Under the pieces are notes generated by a model. The model made no database searches and was not told where the DNA came from. It saw only the letters and a program-made list of their open reading frames with translations. Shown one piece after another: positions 25,103 to 33,079 of a stretch of 64,000 nucleotides of DNA (positions are counted from its first letter, which is position 1; each line of letters starts with the position of its first letter). The position numbers and the translations under genes are program-made. Origin of the DNA: Acidisarcina sp. (GTDB taxonomy: Bacteria > Acidobacteriota > Terriglobia > Terriglobales > Acidobacteriaceae); assembly GCA_035539175.1 (NCBI GenBank), contig DATLIY010000006.1, positions 62,001-126,000 on the forward strand, in the 5' to 3' direction.

Positions 25103-26116
25103 TTATGCGCGATACGTAGCCGATTGAGCCTGCGCAATAATTTGTTCGAGATATATCTTCTCCTGCTTTACATCTTCGATCTGCTGCGGACCGGAGGTTT
25201 CCCGCTCAATGGTGATGGCGCCGCGATAGCCAAGTTCATGCAGCCGGGTGAAGACGCGCAGGAAATCGACGCGGCCCTTGCCGATGAGCACTTCCTCGCC
25301 GAGCTTCATCGGATCGGTTGGCCACATTCCATCCTTTGCGTGCACGCTCTTCACGTGCCTGCCGATGATCTCGACGGCATCGACAGGGTTGGCCTTGCCA
25401 TAGAGGATGAGGTTGGCGGTGTCGAGACCGACGCCGAGCGTTGGGACGTTGACATCCTTGATTGCACGCAGGAGAGTGGTCGGCGTCTCCTGTCCTGTCT
25501 CCATTAAAAAATTCTGTCCGTTGCCGGCGCAGTGCTGTGCCACTTGCCGGATGGCAAGAACAGTCTCCTCATAGAACGGATCTTTGGGATTTTCTGGAAT
25601 GAAGCCGCAATGCGTCTGAACTTGCGGGATGCCGATCAGCTTGGCGAAGTCCGAGGTCTGCTTCAGTGCGTCGATCCTCGCTTGCCGCGTCGCGCGAGGG
25701 ACAAGTCCGATGGTGGAGGGGCCTTCGAGAAAATCCCATACCAGCGGGCCGGGCTGCACGACTTCCGCACAGGTCGCGGTCACGCCATTCTTATCCAGCA
25801 ACCCGCTTAGCTGACGCGCAAGAGACGGGGTATATTTCCCCAGATATCCGTCGATGGAGAAAAAGCAGTTGGAGAACCCAAGATCCTTGACTCGTGAGAT
25901 GGTGGCTTCCGGTCCTTGCGAGGGCTGGATGAGCAGGCCGACTGCCATTGGCTTCAACGCCGCGAGTGCTGCAGCAGACTGCTCCTGGCCGGCTTCATTC
26001 TCCGACGAAGTCGACTTTGAATCTGTGAGGTGTTCGACGACGGCGGCTCTAGTAAAAGAGCTGGTTTGCATGACAGCAGCACCGATGGCCGCGCTCAAAA
26101 ATTCCCTCCGCTGCAT
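25103..26116 (-). CDS. Tat-exported sugar phosphate isomerase/epimerase-like TIM barrel
   Basis: A 337-residue protein with a twin-arginine type signal (MQRREFLSAAIGAAVMQTSS) and a xylose-isomerase-like TIM barrel. Metal-binding carboxylates and histidines are seen in VQTHCGFIP, NFLMETGQET, GVGLDTANLILYG, HVKSVHAKDG and AITIERETSG. The ATG at 26116 was chosen because GGAGGAG stands just upstream; a TTG six codons earlier lies before that ribosome binding site. It is followed 9 bases later by a Gfo/Idh/MocA gene. Members with Tat signals are common in Acidobacteriota and Planctomycetota gene sets for sugar modification; the specific substrate is unknown. Confidence 0.92.
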   Translation of the reverse strand: MQRREFLSAAIGAAVMQTSSFTRAAVVEHLTDSKSTSSENEAGQEQSAAALAALKPMAVGLLIQPSQGPEATISRVKDLGFSNCFFSIDGYLGKYTPSLARQLSGLLDKNGVTATCAEVVQPGPLVWDFLEGPSTIGLVPRATRQARIDALKQTSDFAKLIGIPQVQTHCGFIPENPKDPFYEETVLAIRQVAQHCAGNGQNFLMETGQETPTTLLRAIKDVNVPTLGVGLDTANLILYGKANPVDAVEIIGRHVKSVHAKDGMWPTDPMKLGEEVLIGKGRVDFLRVFTRLHELGYRGAITIERETSGPQQIEDVKQEKIYLEQIIAQAQSATYRA

Positions 26117-26291
26117 GTATCTCCTCCAATGCAAATAAGCCTACATGATCCTTCTTGCCTGGGCAGGAAGATCTCTATTTCCGATACGAAGCCATTCTAT
26201 CTGCGTCTGCAAGGTTGACTGTTTGCGCTGGGCTTCCGGCCTGCGCTGTTATCATGATGGGCAACAGAAAATTGATGTTTGGTGAGTTCAG

Positions 26292-28868
26292 ATGATGCTG
26301 TCCGTTTGCCACAGATTCCTTGTATCGTGCCTGGTTTTGCCAGGTATATTCAGCTTTGCAGCCGCTCAGACCGCGGCGTCTGTCTCTCCCCAGCCGCGGG
26401 TTGAGATCGAAGCAGTCACCAGCACCCAACCACTACGAGATGGCATACAGATTCAGGCGGGCGCGGCACAGATCCGCATCACAGCTCTCCGCGACGACAT
26501 TCTTCGCGTGCGCGTAGCTCCTGGCGCAGCGCTGCCGGAAGACGCCTCGTGGGCAGTTCTCCCCGATGTGCGTGGCAAGTCCATTGAGGTGCAGCCCACT
26601 GAAGATGCTGCCTCTGTTGGCTTCCGTACCGCATCTCTGGATGTTCGGGTGGAACGCAAGCCGCTGCGTCTGGTCATTCGTGATCTTGCCGGCAACATCA
26701 TCTCCGCCGATGCGGTTGGGCGCCCCACTGAGTTCAACCTGGGCGGCTTCTCGGTCTATAAGGAGATGCCTGCCGATGAGCACTTCTTCGGCCTGGGCGA
26801 TAAGTCCGGATCCTTCGATCGCAGGGCGCAGGCCTTTACACTCTGGAACACTGACGTTGGCCCGCAGGAGTCTACCGATCCTCTTTACAAGAGCATTCCT
26901 TTCTTTCTCGGCATCAGCGGTGGACGCAGCTATGGCATCTTTCTCGACAATACGTGGCGTACCTGGATTGACTTTGGCAAACAGGCGCGGGACGCGTATG
27001 CCTTCGGCGCGGAGGGCGGCCCGCTCGACTACTACCTGCTCTACGGACCAGCACCCAAGCAGGTTGTCGAGGGCTATGCGTACCTGACCGGGAAACCACC
27101 GCTACCTCCACTATGGTCGCTGGGCTTCCAGCAGTCCCGCTATAGCTATAGCCCCGAGTCCGAGCTGCGCAGTGTTGCCGACCGTCTGCGTGCGGACAAG
27201 ATTCCATCCGATGTGGTGTACCTCGATATCGACTATCAGTACAAGAATCGCCCCTTCACGGTGGATCCAGGGCGCTTTCCGAACTTTCCGGGGCTGGTTT
27301 CCGATCTCCAAAAGCAACACTTTCACCTGGTGACGATTACCGATCTGCATATCGCGCACGCAGTAAACCAGGGATATGCGCCCTATGACACGGGCCATGC
27401 GGGCGATCATTTTGTAAAGAATCCCGATGGAACGGAGTTCGTTGGCGTGGTGTGGCCGGGGCCAGCGGTCTTTCCTGACTTCACTCGCGCACAGACGCGC
27501 GAATGGTGGGGTGGCCTCTACAAACAATTCGTTCAGGATGGCGTTGCAGGATTCTGGAACGACATGAACGAGCCCTCTGTCTTCGACGGCCCAGGCAAGA
27601 CCATGCCTCTGAATACCGTGCATCGGATTCAGGAGCCGGGCTTCGCTACGCGCACCGCCACTCACGCGGAGATTCACAACATTGTGGGACTGGAGAACGC
27701 CCGCGCGACCTATGAGGGTCTTCTCAAGTTGCGCCCAGAGGAGCGTCCCTTTGTTCTCACGCGGGCTACCTTCGCCGGTGGTCAACGCTATGGCTTCACC
27801 TGGACGGGAGACAACTCCGCTACATGGAACCATCTTCGCCTTGCCACGCAGATGATAATGAATCTTGGCATCAGCGGCATCTCCTTTGTGGGCGATGACA
27901 TTGGCGGATTCAACGGCTCGCCGGAACCGAACCTGCTGACTCGCTGGATTGAAGTGGGTGCCTTCAATCCGCTGTACCGCGATCACACGACGCTTGGCTC
28001 TTTGCCGCAGGAAGTGTGGGTCCACGGACCAAAGCACGAGGACATCCGCCGCCGCTACATTGAGACGCGCTATCGGCTGCTGCCGTATATCTATACCCTG
28101 GCAGACGAAGCCTCGCGTACCGGCCTGCCCCTGGTGCGCCCTGTGTTCCTTGAGTTCCCGGAGGTCTTTGCTCCGCATGCTCCTTCATTCGACGCACTGG
28201 ACACGGAGTTTCTGCTTGGACCCAGCCTGCTGGTTGCTCCACCGCCGTTTGCGGAGACGCTCGATGACTACACGGTTTCGTTGCCAAAGGGTCAGTGGTA
28301 CGACTTTTGGACAGGGGCAAAGAAGTCCGCTCCTGCGCCGGGGCCATCCTTCGCCGAAGAGGTGACCGAGGAGGCAGCAGGGAAGAGCGAAAAGTCTGTT
28401 CCGCCTCCGACGATTCACCCCGTTTTGGAGACTCTGCCCGTCTATGTACGAGAGGGCAGCATCCTTCCGCTTCAGCCCCTGGTGCAGAGCACCGACGAGA
28501 CCCCGGTTGGGCCGCTGGAGCTTCGCGTGTATCCTGGGCCGCAGTGCAGCGGCTCTCTCTACCTGGACGACGGGCACACGCTGCGTTACCAGCATGGCGA
28601 TTTCCTGCGTCAGGCCTTTACCTGCAGGAGCGACGGAAATAATCTGCGCGTCAGCTTCGGTAGCCGACAGGGAGGGTATGCGCCCTGGTGGAAGAGTATC
28701 GAAGTGGTGATCTACGACTGGCCCTCGGCGCAGGCGGATGCCAGATTCGGGAACACTGCAACGTCGCTGAAGACAACCTATGATGCTAGTCTGCACGCGC
28801 TCCACGTGCTCATTCCGGATGTGGCGGGAGATGGCGAACTCAGCGTTGCGGGACGGACAGCACACTAG
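26292..28868 (+). CDS. secreted GH31 alpha-glucosidase-type glycoside hydrolase
   Basis: An 858-residue secreted enzyme with a signal peptide (LVSCLVLPGIFSFAAAQ). The N-terminal beta-sandwich includes EHFFGLGDKSGSFDRR. The catalytic barrel carries the nucleophile in GFWNDMNEPSVF (Asp 424) and the acid/base in WTGDNSATW (Asp 507); DIGGFNGSPEPNLLTRW follows. These match alpha-glucosidase-like GH31 enzymes, although alpha-xylosidase activity is not excluded. Near residues 680-705 there is an insertion rich in Ala, Glu, Lys and Pro between the YDFWTG strand and LPVYVREGSILP. It is divergent from the isomerase gene (175-base gap), consistent with a saccharide-use locus. Confidence 0.95.
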   Translation: MMLSVCHRFLVSCLVLPGIFSFAAAQTAASVSPQPRVEIEAVTSTQPLRDGIQIQAGAAQIRITALRDDILRVRVAPGAALPEDASWAVLPDVRGKSIEVQPTEDAASVGFRTASLDVRVERKPLRLVIRDLAGNIISADAVGRPTEFNLGGFSVYKEMPADEHFFGLGDKSGSFDRRAQAFTLWNTDVGPQESTDPLYKSIPFFLGISGGRSYGIFLDNTWRTWIDFGKQARDAYAFGAEGGPLDYYLLYGPAPKQVVEGYAYLTGKPPLPPLWSLGFQQSRYSYSPESELRSVADRLRADKIPSDVVYLDIDYQYKNRPFTVDPGRFPNFPGLVSDLQKQHFHLVTITDLHIAHAVNQGYAPYDTGHAGDHFVKNPDGTEFVGVVWPGPAVFPDFTRAQTREWWGGLYKQFVQDGVAGFWNDMNEPSVFDGPGKTMPLNTVHRIQEPGFATRTATHAEIHNIVGLENARATYEGLLKLRPEERPFVLTRATFAGGQRYGFTWTGDNSATWNHLRLATQMIMNLGISGISFVGDDIGGFNGSPEPNLLTRWIEVGAFNPLYRDHTTLGSLPQEVWVHGPKHEDIRRRYIETRYRLLPYIYTLADEASRTGLPLVRPVFLEFPEVFAPHAPSFDALDTEFLLGPSLLVAPPPFAETLDDYTVSLPKGQWYDFWTGAKKSAPAPGPSFAEEVTEEAAGKSEKSVPPPTIHPVLETLPVYVREGSILPLQPLVQSTDETPVGPLELRVYPGPQCSGSLYLDDGHTLRYQHGDFLRQAFTCRSDGNNLRVSFGSRQGGYAPWWKSIEVVIYDWPSAQADARFGNTATSLKTTYDASLHALHVLIPDVAGDGELSVAGRTAH

Positions 28869-28994
28869 TTTTACAACCACTACAATTAACTGGAATCTCA
28901 GGCGCGGCTATCCTTCATTGGAGGCCCCGCCTTTTGTATTTTAGGAAGCCGCACTTTTGTGTTTGAGGAGTTGCGTGGGTATATGCTGGCCTGG

Positions 28995-29300
28995 TTATCT
29001 GCCGCTCCAATGACTTGCGACATGCATCGTGAAGTGTGTCCCCATCGCGATCGCCCACAGCAGGATGCCAAGCGCGAATGGTCTTTTCTTCTGCCACAGA
29101 GCCACGGTAGCGAGCAGGGAAGTTGCTTCCGGCACGGCAAAGACCAGAAACCAGGCAGGCCAGGGCACTTGTCCCTTCCCCAGAGCGGGAAAGAGATGCT
29201 GCGAGAGCAGCAGGAGGCCGATTCCGCAGACGTTTAACGCAAGAGCAATGCCAACTCCTGACACGAATCCTGCGGTATTTCTCGCTAAGTGGTTCGGCAT
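28995..29300 (-). CDS. small three-helix membrane protein of unknown function
   Basis: A 101-residue protein with three hydrophobic segments: GFVSGVGIALALNVCGIGLL, WFLVFAVPEATSLLATVALW and ALGILLWAIAMGTHF. I use the ATG at 29300 because GCGAGGA precedes it at normal spacing; an ATG at 29336 would add 12 residues and begins 4 bases after the transporter stop. It follows the MFS exporter gene closely on the same strand and is probably co-transcribed with it. The family is not recognised. Confidence 0.65.
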   Translation of the reverse strand: MPNHLARNTAGFVSGVGIALALNVCGIGLLLLSQHLFPALGKGQVPWPAWFLVFAVPEATSLLATVALWQKKRPFALGILLWAIAMGTHFTMHVASHWSGR

Positions 29301-29339
29301 TTGTTCCTCGCATGCAACCATTTCCAGCGAATGCATCGC

Positions 29340-30635
29340 TTAAATGGCAGGGTCTGGAGGCGCCTTCGCCATTGGATCCTTTGACGCTTCCATAGTGGGA
29401 AGAGGAAGGCGTCCGGTCCAGTTTGCCCAGCCCCAAAAGATTGCGGTGGTGGAACTGAGCAATCCCGCAACTATGCCGATCGACCGCGGGCTGTAGCGTG
29501 TGGAAGCGATTCCGGCTCCCATCATCGATATCATCATCATGGTCCAGGTCAGCGTCTCGATGGTAGCGAAGACGCGTCCACGATATCGGTCGGCGACGGT
29601 GCGCAGGAGATACGAATAATTCAGAACAGAGTTCACGGCTATGCCACTGCGCGAAACGAAGATGAAGAGCAGGGCCATATCGAATCGTTGCGCACGGCTA
29701 AAGAGAACATACGCGCCTCCGTGAACGACATAGTCGATAAAGACGGTGAGCTTGTAGGCGTTGAAGGAAAGCCGCCTGCCGAGCCAGTTCGCCAGTGCTC
29801 CTCCGGCCAGCAGGCCCAGGCCGGCACAGCCCCAGATGATCCCAATGCCTGAAGCTCCGCGATTGAAGACTACCTCGCCAAAGAGCGTGAAGAGAATCTG
29901 CGCCGCGCCGCCGCCGGTGGCCCAACCAACAGCGAGCAATGCGATGGCCAGCACAAGTGGCACGGAGCGCATGTAACGAAGGCCCTCGCGGTATTCGTGC
30001 CAGGGGCGGATCACCTCTTCTTCAGCCAGCACCTTGTTCTTCGCACGAAAACCGGATGCATCCGGTGCGCACAGGTGCCAGATGCACCAGGCGGAAAAGA
30101 CAAACGAGCCGGCATTGAAAACGAAAGCCCACTTGTATCCGATGGCGACGACGGTGGCGCCCAGAAAGGTTCCGATTGTGAGCGTCATCCACTGCGTAGT
30201 CTGAGTCAGCGAGTTGGCGGTGTGGATCTCTTCCGGGTTGGCGATTGTCGGCAGGATTGCCGAACGACCCGCCGTGAAGAAGGGCGACGCGACCATGAGC
30301 AGAGCGCTGAAGAGATACAGCACCCAGATGCGGTGCGACGTGAGAGCAAAAATAAAGCCGAGTGCGACCAGTGCCCGCATCAGATCGCTGGCAATCATGA
30401 TTCGCTTGCGGTCGAACCGGTCCAGCAGCACACCTGCGAGCGGGCCCATCGTGATGGCGGGAACTGCACGGGCTAACAGGACTCCGGTGACGACCAGGCC
30501 GGAATGAGTGAGCGCCATGGCCAATGAGAAGACGGCGATATTGTTGAAATTGTCGCCAATCTCGCTGACAATCTGGCCCATCCACATAAAGCGGTAATTG
30601 CGGTTTCGGCTGAGTAGTTGGAGGAATTCGTGCAT
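29340..30635 (-). CDS. MFS transporter (EntS-like exporter family)
   Basis: A 431-residue transporter with about twelve membrane helices. The MFS loop signature is visible as GVLLDRFDRKRIMI (GxxxDRxxRKR) between helices 2 and 3. The opening MHEFLQLLSRNRNYRFMWMG is typical of the MFS_3/EntS-like exporters, which favours the ATG at 30635 over a codon at 30686. The substrate is unknown; EntS-like proteins export siderophores or other small molecules. The transcript continues into the small membrane protein. Upstream lies a 299-base gap with a large hairpin. Confidence 0.9.
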   Translation of the reverse strand: MHEFLQLLSRNRNYRFMWMGQIVSEIGDNFNNIAVFSLAMALTHSGLVVTGVLLARAVPAITMGPLAGVLLDRFDRKRIMIASDLMRALVALGFIFALTSHRIWVLYLFSALLMVASPFFTAGRSAILPTIANPEEIHTANSLTQTTQWMTLTIGTFLGATVVAIGYKWAFVFNAGSFVFSAWCIWHLCAPDASGFRAKNKVLAEEEVIRPWHEYREGLRYMRSVPLVLAIALLAVGWATGGGAAQILFTLFGEVVFNRGASGIGIIWGCAGLGLLAGGALANWLGRRLSFNAYKLTVFIDYVVHGGAYVLFSRAQRFDMALLFIFVSRSGIAVNSVLNYSYLLRTVADRYRGRVFATIETLTWTMMMISMMGAGIASTRYSPRSIGIVAGLLSSTTAIFWGWANWTGRLPLPTMEASKDPMAKAPPDPAI

Positions 30636-30795
30636 CAGCCGCGCTGACCTCTCTGACCTGCGCCCCCATCGCGCGCAGCAAGGCAAGCCTCTCTATTCTC
30701 AGCGCAGAGTTTAAAGACAATTCTGCGCATTAGTGGACCCCAGACTCAAAGAAACCATCCCCGCAGCTTTCTATCGAATGTTCTGAATTAGCCGA

Positions 30796-30836
30796 GTGGC
30801 GCGTCAACTCAGATGTTCTGAGTCGACGCTGGCCAC
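30796..30836. repeat. long imperfect hairpin between decarboxylase and transporter genes
   Basis: GTGGCGCGTCAACTCAG at 30796-30812 pairs with CTGAGTCGACGCTGGCCAC at 30818-30836 around the loop ATGTT, with one mismatch and a two-base bulge. It lies about 100 bases beyond the stop of the vdcD-like gene and may terminate that transcript, although no clear U-run follows on either strand. The 9-mer ATGTTCTGA occurs at 30778-30786 and again at 30813-30821 within the hairpin. Confidence 0.55.
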
Positions 30837-30934
30837 CAGCGAATAAGGATAGATGACCTTATTATGGTACTGCAGTCCACCCATCCTTCAACACTCGCAT
30901 CCAGCACCCGCATCCCGCCGCGGGCTTATCCGAA

Positions 30935-31180
30935 CTACTTCTTAATCAGTTCCGGCACCGTTGGCACGATCTGGAATGTATCCATATCTTCCGGAGCAAA
31001 TTTGAAGTTGGGGTTGTATTTTTTAGCATCCGTAATGAAGTCCGGCTCCGTGGATCGCCAGGCGAAGAAACAAACGGGGCATCGATAGACAACCCACACT
31101 CCCGGATCAGGAGATTTCGTCAGCACTTCGGTCTTGTCTGTTTCGCAACGTGGGCACATGGGATATTTCTCAGCGGTCAT
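30935..31180 (-). CDS. vdcD: hydroxyarylic acid decarboxylase subunit D (VdcD/BsdD)
   Basis: An 81-residue zinc-ribbon-like protein with CPRC at residues 9-12 and YRCPVCFFAWRSTEPDFITD near residues 33-52, followed by KKYNPNFKF, the signature of the small D subunit of non-oxidative hydroxyarylic acid decarboxylases. The role of subunit D is not settled; it is needed or helpful for activity in known systems. GGGAGG precedes the ATG, which overlaps the stop of the C-subunit gene (ATGA), so translation is coupled. This supports a two-gene vdcCD unit. Confidence 0.92.
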   Translation of the reverse strand: MTAEKYPMCPRCETDKTEVLTKSPDPGVWVVYRCPVCFFAWRSTEPDFITDAKKYNPNFKFAPEDMDTFQIVPTVPELIKK

Positions 31181-32610
31181 CGTGAACCTCCCTTTTGAGC
31201 AATCATGTCGGTTATCTTCTTCATCCATTCCTGGGTGCCGGATGGATCGCGAAGCTCCTGGCTGTAATGACCGTGAGTCTCAGGCGGAAGGGGAGTCGTC
31301 GCATCGATCACCATCTTGTAGGTCATCCCCTCTGGATCCGATCCTGGATCTAACGAAAGCACGGGCATGCCTGGAAGGACAACGAGATCAAACTGCGGAT
31401 TGAATTTGGTTGAAATTGCCCACATCACCTGCGGGAGATTGTAGGGATCGACCGTCTCATCCACAACGATGACGACCTTGGCATAGCCCATCCCGTGTGG
31501 AGTGGACAATACGCGCAGGCCGACCGACTTGGCGAATCCTCCAAAGCGCCGCTTGGTGGAGACGATCACCACTAGCCCATGCGTATAAAGAGCATTGACG
31601 GAGACAACCTCCGGGAAGGTCTCCTTGAGTTGCACGTAGAGCGGAGCTCCAGTATTAATGCCAAGCAGGTAGTCGATCTCTGTCCAGGGCATGCCCAGGT
31701 AGAGGTGTTCGAAGATCGGGTTCTTGCGGTGCGAGACTCGCTCGATCTCGATCACGGGCATGCGGCGCCCTCCGGAATAGTGACCGGTAAACTCGCCGAA
31801 TGGTCCTTCGGCCTCTCTTACCCTGGAAAGAATCTTTCCTTCGAGGACGAACTCGGATCCCCAGGGCGCATCGAGGCCCTTCAACTCGGTTGTGGTAACC
31901 GGATATGGAGCACCTTGCAAAGCGCTCGCCATCTTGTATTCCGACTGGTTGTACAGGATCGGCATGCCGGAGACAATGCTCATCAGCGGATCGTTGCCGA
32001 GGCAGATCGCAACTGGCAGATCCTTGCCTTGCTCTTCTGCTCGCGCAAGGTGAATCGCGATGTCATGTTCCGGAACAGGCTGAATGCCAATCCGATTGCG
32101 CCCCTTTACTTCGAGCCGGTACATTCCGCAATTCTGCGTGTCTACGTTGTCCCAGTCGTCGAGATCGCGCGACACGACCGTTGCCTTGTCGATATAAAAA
32201 CCGCCATCGCCGCTATTAATGCGGAGAAGAGGCATCAGGTCGTACAGGTTGATGTCCTTATCGACGACAACTTCCTTCCATGGCGCGTCGGTACGCTTCT
32301 CGATCGTTCCTGGATAGGTCTGGTATCTCCTCACGAACTCAAAGAACTGTTCCTTGAGAGGCGTGTCCTTGGGCATACCGATTGCGAGTGCATGATTGGG
32401 CCAGGACGCGTGCACGTTCATCGCAACCTTCGCCGTCTTATAGCCCTTGATGTTCTCGAAAAACAGCGCGGGCGATTGGTCGCCCAGTTTCGTTCCAGCA
32501 CACGCGGCAGAGCCGAGGTCAGGCTCGGGTAGAACAGGATCTGTGATCCTGAGCAATTGCCCATTCTTTTCCAGGACGCTGAGAAATTCGCGTAAATCCC
32601 TGTATGCCAT
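31177..32610 (-). CDS. vdcC: UbiD-family hydroxyarylic acid decarboxylase subunit C (VdcC/BsdC)
   Basis: A 477-residue prenylated-FMN-dependent decarboxylase. It shows the UbiD-family opening YRDLREFLSVLEKNGQLLRI, the flavin/metal-binding region NCGMYRLEVKGRNRIGIQP and HDIAIHLARAEEQG, the catalytic stretch REAEGPFGEFTGHYSGGRR with the conserved acidic residues, and KRRFGGFAKSVG near the C-terminal third. With subunit D it would decarboxylate, or in reverse carboxylate, phenolic acids such as vanillate or 4-hydroxybenzoate. The start ATG at 32610 has a GGAG upstream. No UbiX/VdcB-like prenyl-FMN synthase gene is adjacent, so the cofactor must come from elsewhere in the genome. Confidence 0.93.
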   Translation of the reverse strand: MAYRDLREFLSVLEKNGQLLRITDPVLPEPDLGSAACAGTKLGDQSPALFFENIKGYKTAKVAMNVHASWPNHALAIGMPKDTPLKEQFFEFVRRYQTYPGTIEKRTDAPWKEVVVDKDINLYDLMPLLRINSGDGGFYIDKATVVSRDLDDWDNVDTQNCGMYRLEVKGRNRIGIQPVPEHDIAIHLARAEEQGKDLPVAICLGNDPLMSIVSGMPILYNQSEYKMASALQGAPYPVTTTELKGLDAPWGSEFVLEGKILSRVREAEGPFGEFTGHYSGGRRMPVIEIERVSHRKNPIFEHLYLGMPWTEIDYLLGINTGAPLYVQLKETFPEVVSVNALYTHGLVVIVSTKRRFGGFAKSVGLRVLSTPHGMGYAKVVIVVDETVDPYNLPQVMWAISTKFNPQFDLVVLPGMPVLSLDPGSDPEGMTYKMVIDATTPLPPETHGHYSQELRDPSGTQEWMKKITDMIAQKGGSR

Positions 32611-33079
32611 ATACAAACTCCGTATCCCTTGCGCCGAATCCGTATGCTTCCATGATGCTCGACGCAGCTAGTTTACGATTCGTTATTTTTGTGGGGAGCT
32701 GGTCATGCGGGCTTCCGTGCTCGCGCCACCCATTCGCACTTGGTTGTTTAAGCAATGATGCTGAGCACCCGGTTTGCGAATTCTTCGACGAGGTTATTCG
32801 CCGCTATAAAAATGCTAGCGCTATTGGGAAGATGATGGCACCTGCTTCAGTACTGCGAGCTTGTTCTTAGTGATACTCAGCGAAGATTCTCGGACGCAGA
32901 GGATCAGCGGAACTCCCTCTTTTAATGTCACACATCCGTCGCCCTCTCGATAAGATCGATTGCCTCGTATGCGATGCGGGACAATGCTCAACTGCAAGGC
33001 GGCACTATAACGACGGCCGTCGTGGGGTAAGAGCCGCTTGTAATGGGAGAGGTCAAATCCTGATCTCAGGGATGAGGAG
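32611..33079. other. intergenic region upstream of vdcC
   Basis: This 469-base stretch lies between the vdcC start and the stop of the membrane-anchored regulator, both on the minus strand. It holds the vdcCD promoter by position. Open frames of about 90-100 codons occur on both strands, but none shows a ribosome binding site with family-like sequence. No strong hairpin or repeat was seen. Confidence 0.35.

Noticed and set aside
27111-28178. Open frame of 355 codons antisense to the GH31 gene
   Set aside because: It lies wholly within a gene with conserved catalytic motifs and shows no family features itself.
28915-29436. 173-codon minus-strand open frame overlapping the small membrane protein and the MFS gene end
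   Set aside because: The competing frame at 28995-29300 has membrane helices and a ribosome binding site; this one is a shifted shadow.
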